Source of the DNA: Leisingera sp. ANG59
GTDB lineage: Bacteria > Pseudomonadota > Alphaproteobacteria > Rhodobacterales > Rhodobacteraceae
Length of the DNA stretch: 64,000 bases
Direction: 5' to 3'
NCBI RefSeq assembly: GCF_013317235.1
Contig: NZ_WLCM01000003.1
Coordinates: 163,739 to 227,738, forward strand
The position numbers were made by a program, and so were the translations under genes. The notes below the pieces were generated by a model. That model saw only the letters and a program-made list of their open reading frames with translations, was not told the origin of the DNA and made no database searches. Below, piece after piece: positions 8,369-17,528 of this stretch; position 1 is the stretch's first letter, and each line of letters opens with the position of its first letter.

Positions 8369-9193
8369 TTATCGGGGTTTGAGCTTGGTTTCCGGCACTT
8401 TCAGCGCATCGGCCAGGCGCATCTGGGCAGAGCCGGGGCGCAGGGGTTTCTGCTGGCTGTCCGATGGCGACCAGCCGGTGAGGCAGACCAGCTCAAATGT
8501 CGCTGGCAGCCGGCCGTCTGCAGTGGCGAAATGCTCTCGGTAGATGTGACCGGCCAGCTGGAACAGGGTGCGCGGGGCCGGGCGCTTCAGGCGCTGGGCG
8601 AGGGCGTTGGTTTCTCCCATTCCACGCAAGTCATGGACCAGGTGTGTCAGATCCCGGTACTCGGCAGTGAGTGGAACCAGATCGGCGACTGGCAGGGCAA
8701 AACCGGCGCGTTGCAGCAATCCGCCCAGATCGCGAATTTCTCCCATCGGGGCTATCCGTGGGGACAGGCCGCCCAGCACAACGGTTTCCGCCTCGGCCAT
8801 GGCTGCGCGCAACTCGTGCAGGGTCTGGCCGCCCAGCAGAATGACCAGCAGCAGCCCGTCTTCCTTCAGGGCGCGGCGGCATTGGATCAGCTGTCCGACC
8901 GGATCATTGGCCCAATGAAGGCACATGGCGTGGATCACCACATCGTGCGCGCCTTCAGCCAGTTCGAGCACTTCCTCGTCCGCAACGATTTTCGCCTCGG
9001 GCTGAAACCCTTCCCAGACCTCTGGGAAAGGGCAGATCACCGCAGGGGTTGTAAAGGTTCTGTTAACCAAGCTTAGGCGATCCTCTGCCTCGTTCCGTGC
9101 CATCTGGTGCAGGAACAGGGCATCCGGCCGCCGGCGTGCACGACGGGCTTCCAGGGTGCGGCGGTCGAAAAGCTGCATGGGTGCTTGTGTCAT
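8369..9193 (-). CDS. SAM methyltransferase-fold protein (BioC/NDUFAF5-like)
   Basis: A 274-residue protein of the class I methyltransferase fold, close in pattern to BioC and to the mitochondrial complex I factor NDUFAF5 (N-terminal LFDRRTLEARRARR, then IHAMCLHWANDPVGQL and LKEDGLLLVILLGG). The usual glycine-rich SAM motif is hard to find between residues 40 and 65, so SAM binding may be weakened or altered. NDUFAF5 itself is an arginine hydroxylase of a complex I subunit despite its fold, so a non-methyltransferase role is possible. The gene is divergent from comF, with only 13 bp between the start codons. Confidence 0.75.
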   Translation of the reverse strand: MTQAPMQLFDRRTLEARRARRRPDALFLHQMARNEAEDRLSLVNRTFTTPAVICPFPEVWEGFQPEAKIVADEEVLELAEGAHDVVIHAMCLHWANDPVGQLIQCRRALKEDGLLLVILLGGQTLHELRAAMAEAETVVLGGLSPRIAPMGEIRDLGGLLQRAGFALPVADLVPLTAEYRDLTHLVHDLRGMGETNALAQRLKRPAPRTLFQLAGHIYREHFATADGRLPATFELVCLTGWSPSDSQQKPLRPGSAQMRLADALKVPETKLKPR

Positions 9194-9206
9194 GGGGGCT
9201 ATTTAG

Positions 9207-9935
9207 ATGCTGACGGCACGGATTCAAACTGCTGTTTCGCTGATCTACCCGTCTCAGTGCGTAGGATGCGGCGGGCTGGTAAGCAGTGACTTTGGCTTGT
9301 GCGCTGCCTGCTGGGCAGACGTGCATTTCATCAGCGGCACGGTTTGCGAAGGCTGCGGTGTTCCGCTGCCAGGGCAAACGGACGGGTTTCGCCTGGAGTG
9401 CGACAGCTGCCTGCGCCACCCGAGGCCGTGGAGCCAGGGGAGATCTGCACTGCTTTACGAGGGGCAGGGCCGCAAACTGGTGCTGGCCCTGAAACATGGC
9501 GACCGCACGGAAATTGCCGATACGGCTGCCGACTGGCTGCACCGCGCCGCTGAGCCTCTGCTTCAAGGTGATCTGCTGATTTGCCCGGTGCCGCTTCATT
9601 GGACCCGGCTGCTGAAGCGCAAGTACAATCAATCGTCTTTGCTGGCCGCGGCGTTGGCCCGCAAAAGCGAATTGCACCACTGCCCTGACTTGCTGCGGCG
9701 CATCCGGTGGACACCTGCGCTGGAAGGGAAAACCCGCGATCAGCGCTATCGTCTCCTGGGGTCAGCAATAACGGTGCCGCCAAAACGAAAAGGCAGGATC
9801 AAGGGGCGGGCGGTACTGATCGTGGATGATGTGATGACGTCGGGCGCTACGCTCAACGCCTGCAGCGATGCCTGCCTGCAGGCCGGCGCGGCCGAGGTGC
9901 GGGTGGCGGTGCTGGCCCGAGTCACGCAAACGTGA
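9207..9935 (+). CDS. comF: ComF-family phosphoribosyltransferase-like protein
   Basis: A 242-residue ComF homologue. The N-terminus has a double zinc ribbon (CVGCGG at 18-23, CAAC, CEGCG, CDSCLRH), and the C-terminus has the PRPP-binding loop VLIVDDVMTSGAT of type I phosphoribosyltransferases. In naturally competent bacteria ComF acts in the cytoplasm during DNA uptake; in others its role is unclear. The very short intergenic space means its promoter must overlap the divergent methyltransferase-like gene. GrxC follows 82 bp downstream on the same strand. Confidence 0.88.
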   Translation: MLTARIQTAVSLIYPSQCVGCGGLVSSDFGLCAACWADVHFISGTVCEGCGVPLPGQTDGFRLECDSCLRHPRPWSQGRSALLYEGQGRKLVLALKHGDRTEIADTAADWLHRAAEPLLQGDLLICPVPLHWTRLLKRKYNQSSLLAAALARKSELHHCPDLLRRIRWTPALEGKTRDQRYRLLGSAITVPPKRKGRIKGRAVLIVDDVMTSGATLNACSDACLQAGAAEVRVAVLARVTQT

Positions 9936-10017
9936 GGCAGTCCGCCTGCCTCTGGCAATTGTTGCAATGAATCCCCAATTCCTCCACAACCTTCGAAACC
10001 AGAATATGGGGTCCTGA

Positions 10018-10275
10018 ATGAAAACGGTTGAAATCTACACCTCGCCTCTGTGCGGCTATTGTCATGCGGCCAAGCGGCTGCTGAACCAGAAGGGTGTGGC
10101 CTTTTCGGAAGTCAACGTGCTGGAGGAGCCGGAGCGCAAGGCGGAGATGATCCAGCGCGCCAACGGCGGCCGCACGGTGCCGCAGATTTTCATCGGTGAG
10201 ACCCATGTCGGCGGCTGTGACGACCTGTTCGCGCTGGAACAGGCGGGCAAGCTCGACCCGCTGCTGGCGGCCTGA
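10018..10275 (+). CDS. grxC: Glutaredoxin 3
   Basis: An 85-residue dithiol glutaredoxin with the redox-active CGYC site at residues 12-15, the cis-proline in TVPQIFIG and the glutathione-binding GGCDD near residue 65. It reduces protein disulfides and supplies electrons from glutathione in the cytoplasm. It is followed 15 bp later by the carbon-nitrogen hydrolase and the MarR gene, which form one apparent operon. Confidence 0.95.
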   Translation: MKTVEIYTSPLCGYCHAAKRLLNQKGVAFSEVNVLEEPERKAEMIQRANGGRTVPQIFIGETHVGGCDDLFALEQAGKLDPLLAA

Positions 10276-10290
10276 TCCCGGAGAGATAAG

Positions 10291-11121
10291 ATGCGCGCAG
10301 CTCTGCTTCAGATGACATCCACCGATATTCCGGCCGAAAACCTGGAAACGGTGAAAGCAATGATGGCGGAGGCTGTGCGCGGCGGGGCCGGTTTCGTGCT
10401 GACACCCGAGGTCACCAATTGCCTCTCTGGCAGCCGGACGCATCAGAATGGTGTCCTGTGCCATGAGGAGGGCGACCCGACCCTGGCTGCCCTCCGCGAA
10501 GAGGCGGCCAGGCACGGTGTCTGGCTGCTGCTGGGTTCGCTGGGCATCAAGACCCATGACAATGACGGGCGCTTTGCCAACCGGCAGTTCCTGATCAGCC
10601 CGCAGGGTGAAATCACCGCGCGTTATGACAAGATCCACATGTTCGATGTGGAGGTCACGCCGGAGGAAACCTATCGTGAATCCGATGGCTACCGCCCGGG
10701 CACCAAAGCCGTCGTGGCGGAAACGCCCTTTGCCAACATTGGCATGACCATCTGCTACGACGTGCGCTTTCCGCGTCTGCACCGGGCACTGGCCAAGGGC
10801 GGGGCGCAGATCCTGACTGTGCCTGCGGCGTTCTCCTATGTGACGGGCGCGGCGCATTGGCATTCGCTGTTGCGCGCCCGGGCGATCGAGAGCGGCTGTT
10901 TCGTGCTGGCGCCGGCGCAGACCGGCAAGCACCCGGCCTCCCGCGGGCCCAGCCGCAAAACCTATGGCCATTCCCTGGCTGTCGCCCCCTGGGGCGAGGT
11001 GCTGGCGGACGCGGGGCAGGAGCCTGGCGTGACTTACGTTGATCTCGACCTCGAAAAAGTGGCAGAAGCACGCAGGCGTGTGCCTTCCCTCACCCACGAC
11101 CGGGAGTTTGACGGACCCTGA
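10291..11121 (+). CDS. Carbon-nitrogen hydrolase (nitrilase superfamily, Nit1/Nit2-like)
   Basis: A 276-residue nitrilase-superfamily amidase with the complete Glu-Lys-Cys triad: Glu40 (LTPEVTN), Lys114 (YDKIHMFDV) and Cys155 (TICYDVRFP). Glutamic acid and the YDKIHMFDV motif match the Nit1/Nit2 branch, which hydrolyses omega-amides such as deaminated glutathione or alpha-ketoglutaramate. A position right after glutaredoxin fits a glutathione repair job, but this is inference. Its stop overlaps the ATG of the MarR gene by one base. Confidence 0.88.
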   Translation: MRAALLQMTSTDIPAENLETVKAMMAEAVRGGAGFVLTPEVTNCLSGSRTHQNGVLCHEEGDPTLAALREEAARHGVWLLLGSLGIKTHDNDGRFANRQFLISPQGEITARYDKIHMFDVEVTPEETYRESDGYRPGTKAVVAETPFANIGMTICYDVRFPRLHRALAKGGAQILTVPAAFSYVTGAAHWHSLLRARAIESGCFVLAPAQTGKHPASRGPSRKTYGHSLAVAPWGEVLADAGQEPGVTYVDLDLEKVAEARRRVPSLTHDREFDGP

Positions 11122-11561
11122 TGGACGAGACCCATTCCCTGGCGGTATCGCTGTTCAGCGAGATACTCATGGCTGACCAGCTCGCCCGGTCACGCCTCAG
11201 CAAAGTGCTGCCAAAAGGGATGGAGCTGTCGCATTTCTCGGTACTGAACCACCTGGCCCGCGCCGGGCTGGAACGCTCGCCCGCACAGCTGGCCAAGGCG
11301 TTCCACGTGACACGCGGGGCGATGACCAACACGCTGAACAAGCTGGAAGTGGCAGGCTATATACATGTCCGCCCCGATTGGGATGACGCCCGGCGCAAGA
11401 TGGTGGCCATCAGCCCTGCGGGAAAACAAGCCCGTGACGCTGCACTTGCAGGAATTATTCCCGTGATTTCTGAAGTTGTGGGGGAACTGGGAAGTGATCG
11501 GGTCCGGGCAACATTGCCAATCTTGCGAGAGCTGCGCGGCAAGCTTGAAGAGAGCGGTTGA
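11121..11561 (+). CDS. MarR-family transcriptional regulator
   Basis: A 146-residue winged-helix repressor of the MarR type. The DNA-binding core is at residues about 35-100 (SHFSVLNHLAR, SPAQLAKAFHVTRGAMTNTLNKLEVAGYI), followed by the wing with DDARRKMVAISPAG. Outer helices supply the dimer interface. It is translationally coupled to the nitrilase-type gene (overlap at 11121) and closes the grxC operon before a terminator. The ligand and targets are not visible in the sequence. Confidence 0.9.
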   Translation: MDETHSLAVSLFSEILMADQLARSRLSKVLPKGMELSHFSVLNHLARAGLERSPAQLAKAFHVTRGAMTNTLNKLEVAGYIHVRPDWDDARRKMVAISPAGKQARDAALAGIIPVISEVVGELGSDRVRATLPILRELRGKLEESG

Positions 11562-11866
11562 AAATTTGTCGCCCTATAAATCATTGATTCAATAGATAAA
11601 AAAAGACGCCTGCAAGCAGGCGACTTTTTCCCATCAGTCCCCATCAATCCGTGAGTGGCGGTGCCGGTTACCTTTGGGTGGATCCACCAACGTTAAAGCG
11701 GCAAGCAATCACTCGGTTACGGAGCTTGCGCCCCAGCAACGAGACGAAAATATTCCATTTCCGCTATTTGACGATAGCAAGCGTCAGTCAGCGCCTAAAG
11801 TGTTCATAAGGATTATCGCCTATCCATTTGGATAGACGCCGCAGGAAAAGGCTGGCGAAGGGGTTG
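11562..11866. other. Intergenic region between the MarR gene and ubiG
   Basis: About 300 bases between convergent genes. It holds the terminator at 11607-11629. On the minus strand, 11788-11877 is an open frame reading ...RRLSKWIGDNPYEHFRR but it has no ATG, GTG or TTG start, so I do not call it as a gene. Nothing else is recognised. Confidence 0.5.
11607..11629 (+). terminator. Rho-independent terminator of the grxC-nitrilase-marR operon
   Basis: A perfect 7-bp stem, CGCCTGC (11607-11613) with GCAGGCG (11616-11622), followed shortly by five T. An A-rich tract lies on its left, so it could also stop transcription from the right. Confidence 0.85.
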
Positions 11867-12613
11867 TCAGCCAGGCTTCACGCTGGCGGTCACATAGTTG
11901 ACGGAGAGATCCCGTTCCGAGATCGACCAGTTCCAAGTGATCGGGTTGAACACGAAACCTTTGCGGTCCACTGGTTTCAGTCCGGCTTGCCGCAGCATTT
12001 CGAATAGTTCGTCCGGGGTGATGAATTTTGACCATTCATGGGTACCGCGCGGCAGCCAGCGCATGATTACTTCTGCCCCGACAATTGCCATGGCAAAGCT
12101 CTTGGGGTTGCGGTTGATGGTTGAGCAGATTTCCAGGCCCCCGGGTTTCAGTAGCTGCTGGGTTGCCGTCAGGTAGCTGAGCGGATCAGCGACATGCTCC
12201 ACAACTTCCATATTCAGCGCAACGTCGAACTGCTCGCCTGCGTCGGCCAACGCTTCCGCGGTGGTGTGGCGGTAGTCGATTTCCAGCCCGGATTGTTCGG
12301 CATGAATGCGGGCCACCGGCAGGTTGCCTTCAGCAGCATCCGCGCCAACAACTGTCGCTCCTAACCGAGCCATCGGCTCACTCAGCAGCCCGCCGCCGCA
12401 GCCGATGTCCAGCAGCCGCAGCCCATCAAACGGGCGTTGCGACCTGAGGTCACGGCCGAACTCGCCGGCTATTTGGCTGGTGATATAGTCGAGCCGGCAC
12501 GGGTTCAGCATATGCAGGGGCTTGAATTTGCCGTTCGGGTCCCACCATTCCTTAGCCATCGCCTCGAATTTGGCGATTTCCGCAGGGTCGACTGTGGATT
12601 GAGGCGCTTGCAT
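11867..12613 (-). CDS. ubiG: Ubiquinone biosynthesis O-methyltransferase
   Basis: A 248-residue UbiG, which carries out both O-methylation steps in ubiquinone synthesis. I set the start at 12613 ([20 protein letters not shown]), where family similarity begins; the frame runs 78 codons further upstream without similarity. The SAM motif [19 protein letters not shown] and the [11 protein letters not shown] motif are complete, as is the C-terminal YVTASVKPG region. It is divergent from the pip gene with 50 bp between the starts. Confidence 0.95.
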   Translation of the reverse strand: MQAPQSTVDPAEIAKFEAMAKEWWDPNGKFKPLHMLNPCRLDYITSQIAGEFGRDLRSQRPFDGLRLLDIGCGGGLLSEPMARLGATVVGADAAEGNLPVARIHAEQSGLEIDYRHTTAEALADAGEQFDVALNMEVVEHVADPLSYLTATQQLLKPGGLEICSTINRNPKSFAMAIVGAEVIMRWLPRGTHEWSKFITPDELFEMLRQAGLKPVDRKGFVFNPITWNWSISERDLSVNYVTASVKPG

Positions 12614-12663
12614 TCCTGTCTCCGTGTGCTCTTTTGTAGTCTGACGTTTCACTAAGGTCAGTA

Positions 12664-13644
12664 ATGGATAGATACCCGGACCAAAAGCGCGCTGTGCATT
12701 ATCTTTACCCGCCGGTTGAGCCATTTGACCAGCGCATGATCGACGCAGGCCAGGGCCACCGCATTTATGCGGAGCAAAGCGGTAATCCAAATGGAATTCC
12801 TGTGATCGTCTGCCATGGCGGCCCCGGTGGCGGCAGCAGCCCGGCAATGCGCCGATACTTCGATCCGCATGTCTATCGAATCATCCTGTTTGATCAGCGC
12901 GGCTGCGGCCGGTCGCGCCCCTATGCCTCATGCGAGAATAACACCACCTGGAATCTGGTGGCTGATATGGAGTTGATTCGAACACAGCTCTGTATCGACT
13001 CCTGGGTGTTGTTCGGTGGCAGTTGGGGTGCGACCCTTGCACTGATCTATGCGCAGGCTCATCCGGAACGTGTACAGCAGATCATCTTGCGCGGTGTCTT
13101 CCTGATGACCAAAGCAGAGCTGGATTGGTTCTACGGCGGTGGCGCAGGGAAGTTTTGGCCGGAGACCTGGGCCAAGTTTGTTTCCTTGATTCCGGATGCG
13201 GAGCGAAACGATATGATAGCCGCATACAAAAAGCGGCTGTTTTCGGGCAATCTTGAAGAAGAAGTGCGATACGGCCGGGCCTGGTCTGCCTGGGAAAACG
13301 CACTGGCGTCGGTTCATTCCAACGGGCAAAGCGGTGAAAGCCCAGGGGATTATGCACGCGCGTTTGCCCGGTTGGAGAATCACTATTTCAGTAATGGCGG
13401 CTTCCTTGACTACGATGGTCAGATCCTTGCCAATATGGGCCGCGTCTCCCATATTCCCGGTGTTATCGTGCAGGGCCGCTACGACATGATCTGCCCGCCA
13501 TCTTCGGCCTGGCGCCTGAGAGAATTGTGGCCGAATGCGGAGTTGAAGATGGTGCGCAATGCCGGGCATGCTTTGTCGGAGCCGGGAATCAGCGCAGAGC
13601 TGGTCCGGGCGATGGACCGGATTGCAGGAGAGCTTGTGCCATGA
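12664..13644 (+). CDS. pip: Proline iminopeptidase
   Basis: A 326-residue alpha/beta-hydrolase of peptidase family S33, which removes N-terminal proline from peptides. The oxyanion HGGPGGG motif, the FDQRGCGRS motif, the nucleophile elbow [10 protein letters not shown] and the C-terminal histidine in [10 protein letters not shown] are all present. Length is normal. The stop overlaps the start of the next gene (ATGA), which encodes an exported peptide-binding-like protein, so the two may share a role in peptide use. Confidence 0.93.
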   Translation: MDRYPDQKRAVHYLYPPVEPFDQRMIDAGQGHRIYAEQSGNPNGIPVIVCHGGPGGGSSPAMRRYFDPHVYRIILFDQRGCGRSRPYASCENNTTWNLVADMELIRTQLCIDSWVLFGGSWGATLALIYAQAHPERVQQIILRGVFLMTKAELDWFYGGGAGKFWPETWAKFVSLIPDAERNDMIAAYKKRLFSGNLEEEVRYGRAWSAWENALASVHSNGQSGESPGDYARAFARLENHYFSNGGFLDYDGQILANMGRVSHIPGVIVQGRYDMICPPSSAWRLRELWPNAELKMVRNAGHALSEPGISAELVRAMDRIAGELVP

Positions 13645-14486
13645 CGCGCATCGACCGCCGCGCGCTGTTCACCTCTGGTGCTGCTGCTGCCTTGCTTGCG
13701 GCGGCTGGCGGTTCAGTCAATGCATCACCCAAGGCTGGCGGTGTGTTGCGCCTGGCGGTGCCGCGCGAGCACGGGATGCTGGAGCAGGCCGCCCGCGGTG
13801 CGGTCTATGACACGCTGACAGAAATCGCTCCTGATGGATTGTTGCGCGGGGAACTAGCTACCAGCTGGCTATCCGCTCCGGACGCACGAGCCTGGACTTT
13901 CGATCTGCGGGAAGGCGTTACTTTCCACGATGGCAGACAATTAACGGCGGAAGATGCCGCTGCCTCTCTAAATGTGCTGGGTGCGACCGGCTTAGAAGTG
14001 CGAGCGGCCACCGCGTTGGGAAGTCATCAGCTGTTGCTGGAACTGGAGCAGCCCAATCCGCATCTGCCTTATCTGCTGGCCGACGCGGATCATATAATTG
14101 CTCCGCGGGGCGCACGGCATGTGCCTCTTGCTGAGGCGGTTGGGACCGGCTGCTACCGGGTCGAACGTGCCCAGGAGGATCGCCACTTCCGAGCTTCCAA
14201 GGTGGCAGGGCATTACAAGGCCGGCACCGCGGGCTGGGCAGACACGGTGGAAATCATCGTGATTCCGGATGCCTCGGTCCGGGCTGAGGCACTGCGTGAC
14301 GGTTATGTCGATGTGGCCGCCCTGCCGGAACCGCGCGGGGTGTTGAAGCGCGGTGAGTTCCTGTATCACCCGTCCTCCAGAGATATGGCATTGGCCGCCC
14401 GCCACGATGTCGGCATCCCGCGCAAAGTGGGCCAGCGGGCGCCGCTGGATGATGGCCGTATCGCGGAACGGTGGTGGCGAGTTTAG
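13641..14486 (+). CDS. Short family-5 extracellular solute-binding protein
   Basis: A 281-residue exported protein resembling the first half of SBP_bac_5 peptide/nickel-binding proteins (GGVLRLAVPREH, LATSW, WTFDLREGVTFHDG, LTAEDAAASL). The ATG at 13641 starts a twin-arginine-like signal (RRALFTSGAAAALLAAAGG). Typical members are 500 or more residues; this one lacks the second lobe and there are no permease or ATPase genes nearby. It may be a shortened, independent family rather than a recent truncation, since the reading frame is clean and coupled to pip. Confidence 0.75.
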   Translation: MTRIDRRALFTSGAAAALLAAAGGSVNASPKAGGVLRLAVPREHGMLEQAARGAVYDTLTEIAPDGLLRGELATSWLSAPDARAWTFDLREGVTFHDGRQLTAEDAAASLNVLGATGLEVRAATALGSHQLLLELEQPNPHLPYLLADADHIIAPRGARHVPLAEAVGTGCYRVERAQEDRHFRASKVAGHYKAGTAGWADTVEIIVIPDASVRAEALRDGYVDVAALPEPRGVLKRGEFLYHPSSRDMALAARHDVGIPRKVGQRAPLDDGRIAERWWRV

Positions 14487-14517
14487 CACGGCCTCGGATC
14501 TCGTGAAAACACAAGCC

Positions 14518-14546
14518 TTGCAGTTTTCCCCAATCCCCCCTATATG
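14518..14546 (+). promoter_or_regulatory. Probable sigma-70 promoter of the rimP-nusA-infB operon
   Basis: TTGCAG at 14518-14523 and TATATG at 14541-14546 are separated by exactly 17 bases. Transcription from here would give a leader of about 115 nucleotides before rimP, containing the terminator-like hairpin described next. Confidence 0.5.
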
Positions 14547-14602
14547 CCTTTGACAACAGCGGCGCGTTGAACCTCTGGCTCAAGGCTCCACCGGGAACAT
14601 CG

Positions 14603-14625
14603 ACGGGCCGCGCGCCCGTTTTTTT
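14603..14625 (+). terminator. Terminator-like hairpin in the rimP leader (possible attenuator)
   Basis: ACGGGC (14603-14608) pairs with GCCCGT (14614-14619) and is followed by an uninterrupted run of seven T. It lies between the probable promoter and rimP, so it would end transcripts before the operon unless it is bypassed. Alternatively it ends transcription coming from pip. Confidence 0.65.
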
Positions 14626-14631
14626 GTGCTT

Positions 14632-14647
14632 GCAGGAGTGCTCCTGC
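14632..14647 (+). promoter_or_regulatory. Hairpin just upstream of the rimP ribosome binding site
   Basis: GCAGGAG (14632-14638) and CTCCTGC (14641-14647) form a perfect 7-bp stem with a 2-base loop, 9 bases before the rimP Shine-Dalgarno GGAGG (14657-14661). The CTCC could pair with that GGAG instead, giving a possible on/off choice for translation. Confidence 0.5.
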
Positions 14648-14666
14648 GACCCCAAGTGGAGGTCAG

Positions 14667-15257
14667 ATGACCAACGACCTTATAGCCAAAGCTGCCATTG
14701 ATCGGCGCCTGGCCGAGATCGTCTCTCCGGTGATTGAGGATCTGGGTTATGAGTTGGTGCGCATCCGGCTGATGTCCGGAAAGTCGACGACGCTGCAGAT
14801 CATGGCGGAAAAGCCTGAAGGTGGCATCGAGGTGGACGACTGCGCCCAGATCTCGAACGCAGTCAGCGCTGTGCTGGATGTCGAGGATCCGATCCTCGAC
14901 GCCTACGCGCTGGAGGTGTCCAGCCCCGGCATCGACCGTCCGCTGACGCGGATGAAGGACTTCGAGATGTTCGAAGGCTACGAAGCCAAGCTGGAAACCG
15001 CCGAGCTGGTCGACGGCCGCCGCCGCTTCAAGGGTGAGCTGGCAGGCACCGAAGGGGACGAGGTCCTGATCAACATCGACGATCAGGGCGAGACGGTGAC
15101 CATCGGTTTGAAGTTTGACTGGCTGAGCGATGCCAAGCTGGTGCTGACCGATGAACTGATCAAGGAAATGCTGCGCCAGCGCAAAGAGGCCGGCACGCTG
15201 AACGAAGACGCATTCGACGAAATCGAGACCGAAGAGTCTGACGAGGAGAACAAGTAA
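14667..15257 (+). CDS. rimP: Ribosome maturation factor RimP
   Basis: A 196-residue RimP, which helps the 30S ribosomal subunit mature. The N-terminal domain has [10 protein letters not shown] and the [18 protein letters not shown] segment, then [18 protein letters not shown], the family's most conserved motif. The C-terminal SH3-like domain is followed by an acidic tail of about 30 residues. It is preceded by a clear GGAGG and by a structured leader, and its stop overlaps the nusA start by one base. Confidence 0.95.
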   Translation: MTNDLIAKAAIDRRLAEIVSPVIEDLGYELVRIRLMSGKSTTLQIMAEKPEGGIEVDDCAQISNAVSAVLDVEDPILDAYALEVSSPGIDRPLTRMKDFEMFEGYEAKLETAELVDGRRRFKGELAGTEGDEVLINIDDQGETVTIGLKFDWLSDAKLVLTDELIKEMLRQRKEAGTLNEDAFDEIETEESDEENK

Positions 15258-16873
15258 TGGCTATCACCTCTGCAAACCAGCTGGAGCTGTTGCAAACCGC
15301 CGAGGCCGTGGCGCGCGAAAAGATGATCGACCCCGGACTGGTGATCGAGGCGATGGAAGAGAGCCTCGCCCGCGCCGCCAAGAGCCGCTATGGCGCCGAG
15401 ATGGACATCCGGGTGTCGATCGACCGCAAGACAGGCCGCGCCACATTTACTCGTGTGCGTACAGTTGTGGCGGATGATGAGCTGGAAAACTACCAGGCCG
15501 AGATGACCGTCGAGCAGGCGCGCCAGTACATGGCAAATCCCGAAGTAGGCCAGACCTATGTTGAGGAAGTGCCGCCGGTCGAAATGGGCCGTATTGCTGC
15601 TCAGTCGGCCAAGCAGGTGATTCTGCAAAAGGTTCGCGAAGCAGAGCGCGACCGTCAGTATGAGGAATTCAAGGATCGCGCCGGCACCATCATCAACGGC
15701 TTGGTCAAGCGCGAAGAATACGGCAACGTCATCGTCGATGTGGGTGCCGGTGAGGCGATCCTGCGCCGCAACGAGAAGATCGGCCGCGAAAGCTATCGCC
15801 CGAACGACCGTGTGCGCTGCTACATCAAGGATGTGCGCCGCGAGCCGCGCGGCCCGCAAATCTTCCTATCCCGCACCGCGCCGGAATTCATGGCCGAGCT
15901 GTTCAAGATGGAAGTGCCGGAAATCTATGACGGCATCATTGAGATCAAGGCCGTTGCCCGTGACCCGGGATCGCGCGCCAAGATCGCTGTTATCTCCTAC
16001 GACGGCTCGATCGACCCGGTTGGTGCCTGTGTGGGTATGCGCGGCTCCCGCGTGCAGGCCGTGGTGAACGAGCTGCAGGGTGAGAAGATCGACATCATCC
16101 CGTGGAACGAGGATCAGCCGACCTTCCTGGTGAACGCGCTGCAGCCCGCCGAGGTGACCAAGGTGGTGCTGGACGAGGAAGCCGGCAAGATCGAAGTCGT
16201 GGTGCCGGAGGAACAGCTGAGTCTGGCCATCGGCCGACGCGGCCAGAACGTGCGCCTGGCGTCGCAGCTGACCAACCTCGACATCGACATCATGACCGAG
16301 GAAGAAGAATCTGCCCGCCGCCAGAAGGAATTCGAGGCGCGCACCAAGCTGTTCATGGAAACCCTGGACCTCGACGAGTTCTTTGCCCAGCTGCTGGTGT
16401 CCGAAGGCTTCACCAACCTGGAAGAAGTCGCCTATGTCGAGCTGGACGAACTGCTGGTCATCGACGGTGTCGACGAAGGCACAGCCGAGGAGCTGCAGGC
16501 CCGCGCCCGCGACTTCCTGGAAGCCCAGGCCAAGGCGGCCTTGGATGCGGCTCGCGCACTGGGTGCAGAGGACAGCCTGATCCAGTTCGAAGGCCTGACC
16601 CCGCAGATGGTCGAGGCGCTGGCGAAGGATGACGTGAAGTCGCTGGAAGATTTCGCAACCTGCGCAGACTGGGAACTGGCCGGCGGCTGGACCACCGATG
16701 GCGGCGAGCGGGTCAAGGATGACGGTATCCTTGAACCTTTCGGCGTGTCGCTGGAAGAAGCACAGGATCTGGTGATGACCGCCCGCATCATGCTGGGCTG
16801 GGTCGATCCGGAAGAGCTGGAAGCGGAAACAGCCGAAGGCGAAGAAGCTGGCGATGAGGAAAGCGAGGCCTGA
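15257..16873 (+). CDS. nusA: Transcription termination/antitermination factor NusA
   Basis: A 538-residue NusA that binds RNA polymerase and controls pausing, termination and antitermination. The N-terminal domain (1-125) is followed by S1 (about 130-200, YGNVIVDVGAGEAIL), two KH domains (about 200-345, IDPVGACVGMRGSRV, LAIGRRGQNVRLAS) and C-terminal helix-hairpin-helix repeats that contact RNA polymerase or partners. The very end is a glutamate-rich tail. Second gene of the rimP operon. Confidence 0.96.
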   Translation: MAITSANQLELLQTAEAVAREKMIDPGLVIEAMEESLARAAKSRYGAEMDIRVSIDRKTGRATFTRVRTVVADDELENYQAEMTVEQARQYMANPEVGQTYVEEVPPVEMGRIAAQSAKQVILQKVREAERDRQYEEFKDRAGTIINGLVKREEYGNVIVDVGAGEAILRRNEKIGRESYRPNDRVRCYIKDVRREPRGPQIFLSRTAPEFMAELFKMEVPEIYDGIIEIKAVARDPGSRAKIAVISYDGSIDPVGACVGMRGSRVQAVVNELQGEKIDIIPWNEDQPTFLVNALQPAEVTKVVLDEEAGKIEVVVPEEQLSLAIGRRGQNVRLASQLTNLDIDIMTEEEESARRQKEFEARTKLFMETLDLDEFFAQLLVSEGFTNLEEVAYVELDELLVIDGVDEGTAEELQARARDFLEAQAKAALDAARALGAEDSLIQFEGLTPQMVEALAKDDVKSLEDFATCADWELAGGWTTDGGERVKDDGILEPFGVSLEEAQDLVMTARIMLGWVDPEELEAETAEGEEAGDEESEA

Positions 16874-16899
16874 TTTTTGGCCTTGCACAGGAGACCTGC

Positions 16900-17520
16900 A
16901 TGACACGCGGCGGCGCAACAAAAGACCGGACCGGCGAAAGCGAGCGCAAATGCATCGCGACCGGCGAGTCCCAACCCAAACAGGGCCTCATCCGTTTTGT
17001 GATGAGCCCTGACGCGCAGGTCGTGCCCGACGTGATGGGCAAGCTGCCTGGCCGCGGTGTCTATGTGGCCTCCAGCCGGGAGGCTCTGGGTACGGCAGTA
17101 AAGAAGAAGCTGTTTGCCCGCGGTTTCAAAGCGCCGGTGCAGGTGCCGGATGAGCTGGAACAGGAAGTTGAGCGCCAGATTGTCCGCCGCCTGATTGAAT
17201 TGATCAGCCTGGCGCGCAAGTCAGGCGCCGCGGTATCCGGCTTTGAAAGGGTCAAGGACTGGCTGGCCAAGGAAGAGGCGCGGGTGCTGATCCAGGCCTC
17301 TGACGGGTCGGGGCGCGGGAAGTCGAAGCTGAGCACGCCTTACAAGGGCAAATTCATCGGCTGCCTCACGGCGGACGAGCTGGGAATGGCATTTGGACGC
17401 CAAACTGCAATCCATGCCGCCCTCGCCTCTGGCGGACTCAGCAAACGTGTTGTAGATGAGGCGCAACGACTGCAAGGTTTGCGCGAAATGGTGGGCGGCA
17501 ACGGCCGCACGGAAGGATAA
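16900..17520 (+). CDS. YlxR-domain RNA-binding protein fused to an L7Ae-like domain
   Basis: A 206-residue protein. Residues about 10-85 are a YlxR (DUF448) domain with the conserved RKCIATGE and the LPGRGVYV motif. Residues about 95-190 look like a ribosomal L7Ae/YlxQ-type RNA-binding domain ([23 protein letters not shown]). In Firmicutes ylxR and ylxQ are separate genes between nusA and infB; here they are joined in one polypeptide in the same place, as in other alphaproteobacteria. It has 26 bp to nusA and 8 bp to infB. Confidence 0.9.
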   Translation: MTRGGATKDRTGESERKCIATGESQPKQGLIRFVMSPDAQVVPDVMGKLPGRGVYVASSREALGTAVKKKLFARGFKAPVQVPDELEQEVERQIVRRLIELISLARKSGAAVSGFERVKDWLAKEEARVLIQASDGSGRGKSKLSTPYKGKFIGCLTADELGMAFGRQTAIHAALASGGLSKRVVDEAQRLQGLREMVGGNGRTEG

Positions 17521-17528
17521 GTAGCTTT

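Noticed and set aside
9922..11097. 391-codon minus-strand frame
   Set aside because: Antisense to grxC and the nitrilase-type gene, both of which have all active-site residues.
11788..11877. Short minus-strand frame ending GDNPYEHFRR
   Set aside because: Looks protein-like but has no start codon and only about 30 codons; could be a gene remnant, not callable.
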